This document shows positions 11,924 to 23,866 of a stretch of 64,000 nucleotides of DNA, piece by piece; within the stretch, counting starts at the first letter, position 1, and the number at the start of each line of letters is the position of its first letter. The stretch comes from Lentinula raphanica (lineage: Eukaryota; Basidiomycota; Agaricomycetes; Agaricales; Omphalotaceae), in the NCBI GenBank assembly GCA_027919835.1, contig JANVFP010000012.1:992001-1056000 (forward strand), read 5' to 3'. Position numbers and translations under genes: made by a program. Below the pieces are notes generated by a model that worked only from the letters and a program-made list of their open reading frames with translations, had not been told where the DNA came from and searched no databases.

Positions 11924-12368
11924 CGCAGATTCAGAAGTTAGGCAATACAGGAAGATTTTGGAAGAGTAGAGTGGACAATTCGAGGTGTCAATGATACTGC
12001 CAGTGTTCAAGATCAAGCTGGTTATATATCTCGAGACAATGGTCTTCACGAACTTCATTTTTAGCTGGTGGTAGGTCCACGTCCACCTGACTTGGACATT
12101 GTCCTTCAATGGGGCACCATATTTGGAAATCGTGGTTGCCTTTCATTGTTTCAAAAAAAATGGCCACTTCGGTCAATCTGCGACTAGATGCATTATGCTA
12201 TCGAAAACAGCTTTGTTATCAAAACTTTCAATCCGGAAGATTGACTCGAAGAAGTAGGATGATTCAACTCCGTCACCAAGACTCTATATCCAAAAAGGCT
12301 CGGTCAAAGCTGGAAATACGGGGGAGTCATTACCAAGTGTTGACAGGAATCACAGTGGCGCTACTTTC

Positions 12369-13342
12369 TCAAAACGAAAAAACACCATTTGCAATCGTCA
12401 CCGCCTCTCCCCTAATTCTAATCCTTGGTTGCCCACGGGTCCAAAAAAGACGCAAGTCACCCCCTCTTCGACCAACATGAATCGCTCTGATCTCTTCGCC
12501 GTCAAGAAGAGCTTGCCTGCTGGTCCAATATGGACCTAGCACCGCATGAGCAGAACCACATACGTGATCCTCCCCCCCGAGGCTGTCGAAAGGGACAAAA
12601 ACTCTCGAAGCAAAGTGCTCATTTCTTCCAGATGATCTAGCAGTGATCGCATTGATTAGGTAGCCGGTTTCTTTCTGAATTTACAAGTTGGTGGTACAGT
12701 CAGCTAGGGTACTAAGCTCATTGATACATGACCAACGCTTACCCCTAATCTCCCGCCAGTGACCTGACAATTTTTGATATCATCCTTCTCGTCGACCTCA
12801 ACGACCAAACAATGTTCATACTTGCCCGTGCCTTTCGCTACGTGTTGAACAGAGAGCGTTTTCCCAAATGCATCGTTCATGATTCCTACGATCCTCTCTC
12901 GTTCAGAATTCGACACCTCGGTGACGTCTCCTGCATCGATCTCAATCTCCATCCATCTTGAGTACTCCGAATCCACTCTACGCGCAACGATCACTCCATG
13001 AGTTCTTGTCACGAACTCGAGCGATTCGATCTCGGGTCCTTCGACTGTTCGTTTTGTTCGAAAGATGACGTGAGCAGCCGCCAAAGTTGCATGCACGCAG
13101 AGAGGTGTTTCTTCCTCAGCTGTGAAGTATCGCACCAGGAACCTCTTGGTGGCCTCGTCTGCAGGGCTACAGGGGTCCTCAGACAGGAAAACAGTCATCG
13201 GTTGCTTGAAGGTGGAAGCAACATCGCAAAGAATGCTTTCAGGTGTGTTAGTGGGATCAAGGAAGGCCACGATAGCTGGATTGCCGCCGAATGGACGATC
13301 GGAGAAAGCAGCAACTAGATAATACTCGAACGAATTGGACAT
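12369..13342 (-). CDS. PhzF-like isomerase/epimerase family protein
   Basis: Exons 13342-12743 and 12674-12369, with a 68-bp intron, give 906 nt and 301 aa, the usual PhzF-family length. Exon 2 has no ATG and is easily missed. Seen: N-terminal YYLVAAFSDRPFGGNPAIVAF (parts: FSDRPF, GGNPAIVAF), the first-half segment VRYFTAEEETPLCVHATLAAAH, and in exon 2 the matching second-half segment DSLGGEDHVCGSAHAVLGPYW. These two related halves are the known diaminopimelate-epimerase-like fold of PhzF. Most fungal members have unknown substrates; a link to phenazines is not implied. Start 13342 chosen because the fold begins there; 13390 is an in-frame alternative. Confidence 0.88.
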
Positions 13343-13534
13343 GCAGGCTATGGGGCAGGAATGAGCGGGGGAAAGTGTGTATTTTGACATATATAAACGA
13401 TATGGTACATCGAGTCATAAATTTGAATGAATGGGATATCACCTACATAGTGTACAAACATCGAAGGCTCAGGAACATACAAAGCACCGAAAACTGTTGG
13501 AAATCAGCAAACAAATAGCTTTACTTATCAAAGA

Positions 13535-14925
13535 TCAAACAGAGTCTCCTTCTTTCCACTCACCGTCGAGAATCTTGATACCTCGTCGTGCTAGTCGTCG
13601 TCGCCACTCTCGCATCTCACCTTGAACTCCGGTCTCCATCGCACGTAAACCCATTCCTTTACGAAGCCATTTGACATCTCTAATCCTAACCGCCCTCAAA
13701 GATGGAAGATGAAGTAGAAAACGAGAGATTAAGGCCCAGGAATCATGGCTAGGTTTTGGAATGGACAATATCTCTAAATGATGATCCTCGTTTAATTCTA
13801 ACGCTGGCAAAGGTAACTCCAGCGATAGATGCTTGAGGGCAGGTGAGGTTTGAAGGAGAGTTGTCGGTGAAGCATGCAAGCGCGTAGGCCAAGATTTCCG
13901 AGTCAACAAGAGGAGTGAACGTAGCGTGTGACCATGCGATGAAACGAACGGTGATGATGCAGGGAAAGGGATATTATCGTCCGGTGCAATGGTAAGTTTA
14001 CTGAGTGATGGAAGGGGTGTGGAGAGAAGGCAGAGCATGAGAGGTGACAGCTGCAGAGATGCGAGGAGAGAAAGTTCCCTCAGGTTTGGAAGATAGAGTG
14101 GTTCGAAGGAGGGAGGGAAAGGCGTTGGCCCGTACCAAGAGGCCATGAGATCGTGATCGACAGGATCAACATCTGGTCCAATAACCTCAAGCTCCTCAAG
14201 ACCTGGACAGTTCCGCAACAAATCTACCAATGCCTCTCCGGGTATAACATATGATGGGGTATAAGAAATGCCTCGTAAAGACCTCAATTTGTTCATAGTT
14301 TGCCTCTCGTTCATGGACATCAACGCGCGCCGGCTGAATGTGAATCTCGGGTTCATGTAGAATTCGGAGAGAAAGGGTAGGACTGGAAAGAGATTGCTGA
14401 GCAGGGAATCCAAACGGAGGGTCAATGCCATGTTCTCCATGATATCTTCCACAAGACGACGTCCCGCTGTATGTCTGCAAAGCTCTAGTCTGTGGATATC
14501 AAGTGACTGGACCCATCTTCCAGGAGCAGAGTATGGGATGCGTCGCAATGAATCCCACTTGGATTCAGCTTCGTGGATTCGTATACAGAACTTCTCCAAA
14601 GCTTCGTAGTGCTCGAAGCTAACGCGAGAATAGAGCAAAGGTAGAGCAATGTCCTTGTAAATGTTCACGTTCAGTACTTATTGAAACTAGGTAGACCGAG
14701 TTCAGCAACATGTTCAATCACCTTGAATTTCTTGCACACGAGCAAGAGGGATAATGAATGTGTACTATTCGTGCGTCCAAAGCCAACCTCTTCAAATATC
14801 TGGGTCCATATCTCGATCGGAAAAGCTGCGTTAACTCTTTTAGTAGGTAAGAGAGGAAGTAGAATCAAGGATCCAGAGTGATGGGCATAAGGACGAGGAT
14901 GAAGCAATACTGTTTGACTGTTCAT
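13535..14925 (-). CDS. F-box-like protein with leucine-rich C-terminal region
   Basis: Exons 14925-14722 and 14653-13535 (68-bp intron) give 440 aa. The join restores FPIEIWTQIFEEVGF ... LLLVCKKFKDIALPLLY, an F-box-like helix set at about residues 35-75, followed by a long region rich in leucine repeats (LRELSLLASLQLSPL, LSKLTIAPD, LRAVRIRDVKWL). It probably acts as a substrate adaptor for an SCF ligase, but the target is unknown. It is distinct in sequence from the F-box gene at 3822-5017. Confidence 0.72.
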
Positions 14926-15089
14926 GTCATGGTAACGGGAAAAACAGGTCCAGTCTTATACAAGTTATATCCGTGAAATTCCGAAGTTTCTCTGACACAA
15001 GGTAAATCCTCCAGACTGCCTTTGACCAGGGACATGTATTGACTGTAAGGTACATCTCCATCCAGCTACGCGCAACAATCCCCTGTAAA

Positions 15090-16761
15090 CTATGTGGGGT
15101 TCAATATATCACCAATCTCTTCCACAAAACGTTCATAGTCATCATTTCTCTTGACAGCGTCCACCTTGGCCTTCTTCGTTGGTGGTTCAGGCTTGGGAGT
15201 ACTAGGAACTGAACCAAACTGATTCTTGATTGTACTCAAAAGGTCCGGACGAGCAGGACCTGGCGCGACAGAAGAATCATCGCCATCGTCATTCACAATT
15301 CCAGGAGCAGCATTCACTCTCGAAGAAGAAGCCGTTGTAGCTCCGCCTCGTTTTCGTTTCAATGCACTCGGTACAAACGCCGTTGCTTCCTTCTTCAGAT
15401 CGCGAAGTTCAGGCTCAGCTACAACCGTTGCGGTCGATGAAGATGGATGTAGTGCTGCGCGTGGAGGCCCAGTGGAGCCAGGTTTGGTAGGAAGAGAGGG
15501 ATGCCCTGTCAATTGATTGGCTCGATGGGCTTGGAATGTTTGGTGAGGGATAGCAGATAGAGGATCTTGCATGGCTGAAGCAGATTGTTGGCGTCGAGGG
15601 AAGAAACCAGGCGGTGGAGGCGGTAGATTGGGTGGGAAACCCGGAAAGCCCATGGACGACAGTGGTATATTCCCAGGTGGAAACGGAGCAGGTATAGGTG
15701 GCACAGTTCCGAAACCCATAGGCGGCGGCGGTAGAGGTAAGCCTCCTGCTGGAAAAGGTGGTAAATACGGCATTCCTGCAGGGACCGGTGGTGATACCTG
15801 TGGTAATGGCGGATACATATCAGTGAGAGCTGGTGCTAAGGGAGGAGGTCCCGGCGGAAGAGGCGGCTGAGAAGTACTACTAGTAGTGGATATATCACCA
15901 TCATCTGGCATTGGAATCTCGTCGTCACTTTGCACGGGTTCGTCTATTCCAGGAGGAGGTCCTTCCGGCATAACAATATCATCGTCTTCGTCTTGAACTA
16001 TCGCCTGCATGTTAGCGAAGATAACATCGAATAACCTAAAGTACACTCACCGTCTTCTTCTGCTTCCGAATCAACTTCACCAGGGAGCAAAGCTAAGCGA
16101 TACTAGGATGAATATCCATGTTAAAGTTCGATAAACCATAGCGCTTACGTCGTTCCATGTATGGCATTCCAGGAGGAGCAACACCATAGGGATTCATGAC
16201 TTTATCATAGTAGATGGAACGCTCTGGATGACGAGGGAGACCATTTTTGTCAAAGTAGTTCCTCTTCTTTGGTAAAATGAGTTCCTCGGCTGGCTTTCCT
16301 TCATCTTTGTCCCTACGAGCCCTGTAAACTAACCGACGCTGCTCAGGGTGTTCTTTCACATATTCCTCTTTCTTCGTGTTGATTTTTTCGAGCTCCGCTT
16401 TGGCAGCGGATAGTCGAGACTTTTCAGTCGCGGAAGGTTGAGCAAGGGCCTCTAGTTTCTCGATTTCATCTTCGAGATCTATTTGACACGATGAGATTTG
16501 AACGTCCAGTCACAGGAAAAAGTCGATACCTCTTGTATCCTTCTTGACCAGGGCAAAGTCTCGTGCTTTCGAACGTTCGGCTTTGTTCTACTGTAGAAAA
16601 CAGTATGAGAAACTTCAAGTCGATGATGTTTGCTGACAAAACGCGCCTTTTTGAGTTCCTTTTTGCGCAGAGATTTGCCTGCATACTATGTCAGAAAGAT
16701 GCGAAGAGTATGAAGAACAACGCGTACGATATGCGTCGGCTGGATTCAAATTCTTGCCCAT
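15090..16761 (-). CDS. WW-domain-binding protein 11 (WBP11)-like splicing factor
   Basis: Nuclear proline-rich protein associated with pre-mRNA splicing. Exons: 16761-16728, 16678-16647, 16587-16530, 16478-16149, 16092-16051, 15997-15090; 1404 nt, 467 aa. The N-terminus matches the WBP11 family (MGKNLNPADAYRKSLRKKELKKNKAERSKARDF, seen in segments), then HPERSIYYDKVMNPYGVAPPGMPYMERP, then long runs of PPPPG/PLPPP and a short conserved C-terminus YERFVEEIGDIL. The intron 16646-16588 appears to start GCGCGT rather than GT; this boundary restores the family's KKNKAERS, but a GT donor 9 nt further in, adding ARF, is the alternative. Divergent from the RING gene. Confidence 0.87.
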
Positions 16762-16969
16762 GATGACTCGAACTTGATGAGCGTTGAAGACAGAATTCGG
16801 ATCCGCACGTGTGTCCCGAATGATTATAAGACGGCCCGAGTCAAAGCCTCTGACAAGTTGACTGTGTGCTCCCACTGGCAGGGAGTCAGTCACCAGCATT
16901 AGCAGTTAGCCAGCTCTCCTCATCTCATCTCTCATCGGGAACATCTTATATTTTCTCTATCTTTATCCA
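16762..16969. promoter_or_regulatory. Bidirectional promoter, WBP11-like / RNF10-like
   Basis: 208 bp lie between two divergent start codons. The right half is rich in CTCATCTC-type pyrimidine tracts (about 16917-16968), common just upstream of fungal housekeeping starts. Promoter function is inferred from arrangement. Confidence 0.45.
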
Positions 16970-19084
16970 ATGACCAGCGCACCGTTATCGAAGCAGACAA
17001 CGCCAAAGCGTACAGCCAAGACGGCCTCTACGACTAACTTGAACCATCTCCTCAATTTCTCCTTGCCTCCTAGACAGCAGCAACCTCTGTCTAACCTTCC
17101 AAGGAGAAGCAGAAGATCAGGTACAACTCACGGCGTATGGAATAAGGAGCGTACGTCTATCAATCCTTGCATAGTCACCATATCGCCCTCAATTCCTATC
17201 TCGTTGTAGGATTCGTCAATGCTCAGTATCGGTTCGTTATGAACCCTACTGGTGATTACACTGTCCATTTTGCGGATCCTGATATGTAAGCGCATCGTAT
17301 TCGACCAGTATCACAACGTCAAACTGACCCCAAATTTCCAGCTACTTCCAATGGAGCGATATCTTGCAAGTGATCATACCACGCGCATCAGCTTTCGCTT
17401 CTGCAGCAGCTGTCGGCGACGTTACTGGCTCGGAAGAAGGACACACGATATGTCCTATCTGTCTTTCTCCTCCCACTGCCCCTCGAATGACGAAATGCGG
17501 TCATGTAAGTGATTATTTTGTGATCATAGCCCCGTCCCTCATCATTGTCTTCAACAGATTTTCTGTTTTCCTTGTATCCTACATTACCTTAGCATGTCAG
17601 AGAACAACTGGGCAAGATGTCCTCTCTGTTTTGATTCGATTAATTCTAGCCAGCTCAAGAGCGTTAGGTGGTTTGACCCTCCCATCTATCTCGAGGATGA
17701 TTCTTCAGGTGCTCCTCATGCTGCATCTTCATCTTCTAGTTCCAACGCAGACACGGCTTTCGATAACGTACCTCGGGAAGGTGCTACAATGCGCATGCGT
17801 CTCATCCAACGCCCTCAGATAACCACTCTCGCGTTACCTCGCTCTCTCACTTGGCCCTCTGATTTACTACCTCCCCATCAAGCCCCTTTCCATTTCCTCC
17901 CCGATGTCTTTGACTTCTCAAAGTTCATGCTTGCGACGCCATCACAACTCATAACTGATCTCACTCGCGATCTCGACGAACTGATGGTCGAGCGCAGAAT
18001 GCTTGATGGCATGAATGACAGTCTTGGAGTGTTCTTCGTCGATAGTGCACAACAGAAAGTCCAGAATCAGATCAGCAAGGCTTGTGCTCTTGACACTCCC
18101 ATTCTGCAGGACAAGATAGAGAAGGCACACAAAGATACTACGGAGATTCAGAAACGAGCGAAGCTACATGAACGAAGTCAGAAAGTTGAAGAGCATTCTG
18201 ACGCTTCCAACGTTCCTCGGGAATTCCTTGCGTTGAAGGCCGGCAGTAACTTTACGCCCTCAATTACTCCGACTCCCACAACTCCTCCTAGTGCCACTGG
18301 TCCAAATGGGCGCTCTACCCCGAAACAACGTCGAAACATCAATCCTCCCCCTCCCTCCACGTCGACCTATTACTATTACCAAGCTGCTTCCGGCCTTCCT
18401 CTTTATCTCCATCCGTTGGACATCAGAATCCTTCTGTCACATTTCGGAGAATATGCTTCTTTCCCGGACAACATCACCATCCGGGTTGATGCTTTTTCCG
18501 AAGGATCCGTGAACGATGACCTTCGCAAACGATGTAAATATCTTGCCCACCTACCTGAGGGTGCAGATGTGATCTTCGTCGAAGCCGACCTCGAAGCTGT
18601 TGTCGGTGCGGAGGGATTGAAGTCCTTTGAGCGTGCATTAAAGATGCGGAAAGCACGAAGAAAGGAGAAGGGTAAGAAAGATGACCGAGCCAAGGCAAGG
18701 GCAGAAGAACGAGAGCGGGAGAGGAGACACTTCACTTTGAACGAGTCGTCACGAGAAACGTCCCAGAGTAGAGTGGTCATACCCCAAGAGTCGGTGTCAG
18801 TGCTTGAGCCAGAGTTAGAAGAGGTACCCGCATCAGTACCCCAGCAAGTATCCGGTGCTTGGGGCCAGGGTAGTTTTGCCTCAGCTTTGCGTTCGACAAC
18901 TTCCAGCAATACTAGAGGCAATACCCCTAACCGCCGGACTGATAATCAAAGGGAAATCGATGATGAATGGGACATGGACATTGCCTGGCATGAACTTGAA
19001 CAACGGAATGGCGGAGGTGGAAGTAAGAAGAAGCGGGGCAACAAACTTGTCCTTGGTGGTTCCGGAATTAGAAGGGGGCGCTGA
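16970..19084 (+). CDS. RING finger protein, RNF10/Mag2 family (putative E3 ubiquitin ligase)
   Basis: Exons 16970-17150, 17210-17285, 17342-17504, 17558-19084; 1947 nt, 648 aa. The conserved core FVNAQYRFVMNPTGDYTVHFADPDI then YFQWSDILQV precedes a C3HC4-type RING: [29 protein letters not shown] ... CPLCFDSI (about residues 120-175, quoted in parts). This pre-RING segment is typical of RNF10/Mag2, which ubiquitinates ribosomal proteins or takes part in alkylation tolerance in model species. The rest contains a conserved YYYYQAASGLPLYLHPLDI segment and a basic, charged C-terminus (KARRKEKGKKDDRAK). The RING is split by an intron between CGH and IFC. Confidence 0.88.
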
Positions 19085-21129
19085 TTTAAAACTCGAAAGA
19101 AGCTAAATCAAAGAAGGGAGATTTTCTTTTGGCTAAAGTTCATTCGTTTTCCAAACTAAACAGCTAAAAGATCCATTGTTGTAGCACCATTCGCAATCCA
19201 CATATCTAATCTATCGTAAAGCGGCCCATTCTTCCTGATGAATCCGATGCCGACGAGGTGTCGCAAGCTTGATATCTACGGAAGCAACGTCGTAAATCGG
19301 AGCCGGCTCGAGTCGCTTCAACTCGGAATGACGTTCTCACTGTCGGCTTCAGTGATTGTTCAATGTTCTGAGTCAGATGGCTTTCATCCCGGCCTTGCTG
19401 ATTCCATCTCCGACAAGCTTGATACCCGTGACTTCGTCACGGCAGTACGCAAATGCTTTATCCCAGTCACCTGTACATTTAACTGTCAGTTTGAGGCAAA
19501 GTCATATATAATACAATTACTCAACTCTCCAGTCTCAGCTCATAATTTGCTGCCCTTCAATCCAATTTCCCAGTACCTAAGTTCTCAACTCCCAATGTAA
19601 CCAACTGATTGATTTCTATTCCTTCAAATTTGACTCTCGATCTCCCCCTGACCTCTCTGCTTCTAATTTCACTTCCCTGATTCATTCTGATACCCAATTC
19701 ATTATTTTATAACTCCCAATCTCTCAGTTTTCCAAAATGAATTCTATATGACATATGCATATAATGTGGGTATGCTCAACTCCAATGATGTCCATTATCC
19801 TTCACTCTATTTGAGATCAAGTAGCCTTAGTTAAGGGTCTGGGGTGTCCTAGCTACTCTTGAGTTCCCCAGTCTAATGACATTCAACCAATACTGAATTA
19901 ATCAATTATTCATTGATTTCTCTTGCCATTGATGACACTTGTAGGGCAATTGGTTTCTTGATGTTTTATTTTATTGCATTTGTTAATTTGATTTCATTAG
20001 CAATTGTGTTTTATTTTTTCTAATATTTTCAGTTTATTTGATCTCAACTTCCAACCTCATTGTTTCCAATAACTATAAACTTATCTTATGATATATTTGT
20101 TAAAACTTGAGAAATAAGAAACATCCTAGTGCCAGCATTAAAATGGCATACCACCTGAAATTCTTACACCCAAATATCTATATTTTTTTGATTCTTCTTG
20201 ACTCTCAAGTAAAAATAGAAATTTGCAAAGCTACATTTCTGATCTCTCTGAGCAGTAAGGAGTAAGGAGTGGTAAGATATGCATCCTAAATTCCAATTCA
20301 TACAAATTTTTCTCAATCCAAAAAATAAATACAGCAATAGAAAGATTGCCCATGGAAATTTCAAAATTACCAAATAATGGAGTTCAAGCAGTCAAAAATA
20401 AAGCCAGAAGGAATATGTATTGTAATTATAATGGAGAAACTTTTGAGTGTTATTGAATCAAGAGAAGATTGAGCCTCCTTGCTACAGTGTGCTGTAATTG
20501 GATTGAAAGCCCAAGAAATGTTGATGAACACTGATGGCAGTGAGAAATGAGCGCTTGAAGGTGCTTGAGCGCTGAGCAAGAAGAAAAGCGCTCAAGGATG
20601 ATTTGTAATCTTACATAATATTAGTTTAAGCGCGCCCAGAGGTTTTATAATATAGGATATGCCTTGGGTTGTGTGCTAGAACCTGGCCCTTCATTCTCTG
20701 TTTTCTATCGATCGACAGTTCTAGCCTGGCCGAATGCGAACGAATAACTCAGACTCTAGATTCTCCTTTTACTTTTTCGTTCGACGGATGGAAAAACGGA
20801 AATCGTTGGGCGATGGAATCGTTTGGTTGAGTCAGTCAACCTTAGTAACCCGCGCTAGTCCTCCTCTGACAAATCTGAGACCCAAGTTCCATCTCATTCC
20901 GGATGTTCGCGATATGCCATGAAGCTGAAGGTTTGAAACAATTTACTCATCGAATCCCATCGAATTTATGTCACGGTTATGAGTTGCTATATAATCTCAT
21001 GGACTATTCTTGAACTGGTCAGTCATTCGTGGCTATAAAAATCTTACCAAACCGCAGGTTTCGTGATTCTCAGGCTCTCAACCCCCTCCTCCCTCGTACT
21101 AAATCATCCGCTGCTCTAAATCTCCATCC
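19085..21129. other. Long gene-free region with a decayed repeat
   Basis: The longest gene-free stretch of the window (2.0 kb). 19085-19450 has normal composition. 19450-20620 is AT-rich, with essentially no CpG. 20620-21129 returns to normal composition and should hold the promoter of the four-TM gene, including a TATA-like ctataaaaat at about 21033-21042. No open frame here has domain or splice support. Confidence 0.7.
19450..20600. repeat. Probable relic of a methylated transposable element
   Basis: Reading base by base, no CG dinucleotide occurs from 19640 to 20551 (912 bp), and only one (19638-19639) from 19450 on, whereas flanking genes contain CG every few tens of bases. CG reappears in a small cluster of GCGCTT/AAGCGC words at 20549-20593, which includes the inverted pair GAGCGCTT (20549-20556) and AAGCGCTC (20586-20593). 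Loss of CpG with AT enrichment is the known footprint of cytosine methylation and deamination on silenced repeats in many basidiomycetes. No coding remnant, terminal repeats or target-site duplication could be fixed, so the element type is unknown. Confidence 0.55.
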
Positions 21130-21898
21130 ATGGCTGGTACGAGAGCCCCCTCCTCTGTGTGTACCTCGAGGAACTAACGCGAACGTTTACTAGGTAAAGC
21201 ATACGGCGAGAAAGATGCTCCCATCAGTCCATACAGGACCAGGAAATTCTGGATTTATACTTGTGCCTTTGCGCTGATGTTTGGGATGAGTGAGTACTAG
21301 CTCACTCTGTCGGCTCATGAATACATAATGCTCATACATATATATGCTTGCAGCTGGTGCTGAACTTGGTCTCGTATCCGATCTCCTCCACGAAGGTGGA
21401 AACAACGAAGCCAACTACCCATCTGCGGAGTTCAAGCATGATTTGGGTATCCTACTCTTTACATGCATTGCTTCTCTGCTATATATCATCGGGCATGCGT
21501 TCATCAGCATGGGCTGTAAGTTCCAAAATCTCTGCGATCGACAGGATTCTCACTATGCTTGTTGTAGTGAACATCTTCGTCAATTTCGTCCTGGCAGTTT
21601 TCTGGGGCACTGGCGCTGGTGTCCTTTTCCATGTTTCGCCGTTCGAGTCGTTCACTTGCGACAAACCGAGCTCCACATTTAGCTCTAACTGGGCTTTTTA
21701 CTCCGACCACTGTGCCCGTGTGGTTGCCATGCAGGGACTTGCTTGGGCTTTGTGTAAGTACCGTCTACAGTTCCTCGACTTCGGGAGCGCATTGACACAT
21801 TATTGCCAGGGGGTCTATCCATCATCCTAATGTTCGGAATGTTATTCCACCTGGTCGAATTTAAGACTAGGCAAAATGTCTCGATGTACAAGGTTTAG
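21130..21898 (+). CDS. Four-transmembrane membrane protein (MARVEL-like topology)
   Basis: Exons 21130-21136, 21194-21289, 21354-21515, 21568-21753, 21810-21898; 540 nt, 179 aa. The first coding exon is only 7 nt (ATGGCTG). Four hydrophobic segments are clear: IYTCAFALMFGMTGAELGLV, LGILLFTCIASLLYIIGHAF, IFVNFVLAVFWGTGAGVLF and a last one around WALWGLSIILMFGMLFHLV. A loop before the fourth contains two cysteines (FTCDKP, SDHCAR). The size and topology resemble MARVEL-type fungal membrane proteins, but I do not recognise a specific family. Tail-to-tail with the SHO1 gene. Confidence 0.75.
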
Positions 21899-22461
21899 AC
21901 CGTGCATCCTACATCAACATGTTCTCCAAATCTCAATCTCCACGATATCTTCACAACTATTTCACTTACACTCGCGGTTTCCAACGCGTGATGATCTTCA
22001 TTTTAATGAATATAATGTAATTTTTTCTGTATCCTTGCTGTTCCAAGTCATGACTTCTTCGTGTATTTTGATTGTACATATGCATGTAGTTGCACAATCT
22101 CAGGAAATTCCATTCAAGCTGTCCCATCTCATCGTACACCTGGTGATTTTCTCTGTAGATGGTTCTCAAGTGAGCTACTGAAAGGCGCACAACGTAACAG
22201 AGGTAAGGAAGAGTTCGACGGAAACTGAGATGACACTGAAATGTGTATGAAGAACAAATGACAGCAAGGTGGACGAGAGATACATAATAAGTAAGGAGAA
22301 GTAAGAAGGAGATATGTAGGAACATGTTTGTACACAAATAACATAGAGCAGATGTCCAAGTGCCGAGGGATTCCACTTCAGTATTATGTAGTGCGAGCTT
22401 GACGAACTCAATAAGGAAAGAAAGAGGAACAGGTAGGACGATGGTAACGAAGTCATTATCA
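21899..22461. other. Convergent 3' intergenic region
   Basis: 563 bp between the stop codons of the four-TM gene and SHO1. AT-rich, no supported gene. A long minus-strand frame that seems to extend from SHO1 through here is read-through past the exon 4 donor at 22543; the true SHO1 end is the conserved SH3 terminus at 22462. Confidence 0.5.
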
Positions 22462-23691
22462 TTATATGATCTGTAGATAGTTCGACGGAGCAACTGCAGA
22501 CTCATTAGAGACGATGTATATCTATAGATCGGATTTGACTCACTTCCAACTGTCCCGTCTGATTTTCTGGCCTGCCACCACTTGCCTTGCTTGTCCATAA
22601 TGTCAAGTATTTCCCCCTTCGTGAATGATATTTCGTTAGGGTCATCGGGTGATTGGGTATCTGAACGAATCACTCCATGAATACTAATAAAAGAGGTGAA
22701 GCATCCTAAGAACTCACATGCATACAATGCCTTGGCTTTATAGGTGTATGTTTCTGCACCGTTAGGATCTGCTGATGAATCCTGCAGCGCATTGGAAGCA
22801 GCACCAGCCATGAGCGGAGAACTAGGACCATTGTCTCCGCCGCCGCTTGATCCTGGTCCACCACCGCCAGGACCGTTGTTGATACTGCCTCCTCCCAAAC
22901 TACGAGTCGCAGCGTCCGGACTTGGTCCAAAACTGTTTTGACTTCGAACCGCTGTACTGCCCACGCCGATTGGACTAGCCAAATTCCCGCTGCCCATACC
23001 GCTTGTCATCTTTCCATTGTAAGGCATGTCGTGGGGTCCGATTCCGCCTCCTGAAGCGTAGCTTCCATATCCATTGGTGACGTTATGCACAGATTGTGCC
23101 CGAGTCCTGCGACGTCTGGATGGGGGAGTAAGGCCGCCTGTGCCCATTGAATTGAAGATGTGCAGTGCCAGTGAATCTTCCTCTGATGTGAAGTACATGA
23201 CCCATACGATGTCGACCATGGCCAGGATGAGCCAGCCGACAGACATAGCATCGAGTGAGCCTATACCGGTGAAAATACCAGCTTGTACACCGTTTACAGC
23301 GAAAACGATGGCGACTGCACCAAATACGGATATCTGGAAGCGGTGCATTGCTATGGAATCGCTTGCGAGAGTATAGAGGACACCGAGGATGAGAGCAAGT
23401 TGTAGGAAGATTGCGAACCACAGAACGCCGACAGAGCCATTTCCGCCTAAGTGCGCTAGTCAGCGAGCCTATCGCCGCAGAGAGAACTTCGTACTCACGA
23501 CTGGCTGTAGCGATAATCTGACCGATGAACGCAATGAACCAAGCAAGCTGAGACGAAGTTTTGTGAGTTTGGTTGAACTTGGAGAAAATGGCTCATAAGG
23601 ATCTTACAACAGCAAGAAGAGACGTGAACAGAAAGAGATAGTGAGTCACAATTGGGGTAAAGTCCAGTCCTTCATTGCCACGGGGAGGCAT
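22462..23691 (-). CDS. SHO1: SHO1 osmosensor (4 TM + SH3)
   Basis: Plasma-membrane sensor and scaffold of the HOG MAP-kinase pathway; its SH3 domain binds the MAPKK Pbs2 in yeast. Exons 23691-23608, 23547-23499, 23446-22718, 22660-22544, 22493-22462; 1011 nt, 336 aa. Seen: four TM segments (HYLFLFTSLLAV, LAWFIAFIGQIIATAS, VLWFAIFLQLALILGVLY, VAIVFAVNGVQAGIF / VGWLILAMVDIVWVMYF), a Gly/Ser-rich linker, then an SH3 domain: AKALYAYTQSPDDPNEISF, GEILDIMDKQGKWWQARK, and the end GIAPSNYLQII. That ending is the expected final SH3 strand and fixes the last exon. Start 23691 precedes the first TM as usual. Confidence 0.93.
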
Positions 23692-23866
23692 ACTTGATTT
23701 CAAGGCAAGATTTTGAAAAGTTGAGAGTGCAAATCTGTGGGAGAGGATGATTGACCTCGTGGCGCGATGAATGTGCTGACGTAAGTCGGAATGCACTGGT
23801 CCAGGTCCGCGGCTATTTAGTATTCTCAACTTTCAAGTCTTTCAAGCGACAACTACCAATTACTTT

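Noticed and set aside
9444..13342. Secondary-metabolite cluster (FAD monooxygenase + PhzF-like enzyme)
   Set aside because: No synthase, transporter or regulator beside them; intervening genes are unrelated and the spacing is ordinary.
15226..15870. Glycine-rich plus-strand frames
   Set aside because: They are the reverse complement of the proline-rich WBP11-like exon; Pro codons read as Gly on the other strand.
20164..20579. Small minus-strand frames inside the CpG-free region as genes
   Set aside because: Low-complexity hydrophobic translations caused by AT-rich sequence; no start context or splice support.
21966..22461. C-terminal extension of SHO1 suggested by a long open frame
   Set aside because: The frame runs through the intron after exon 4; the spliced end GIAPSNYLQII matches the SH3 terminus.
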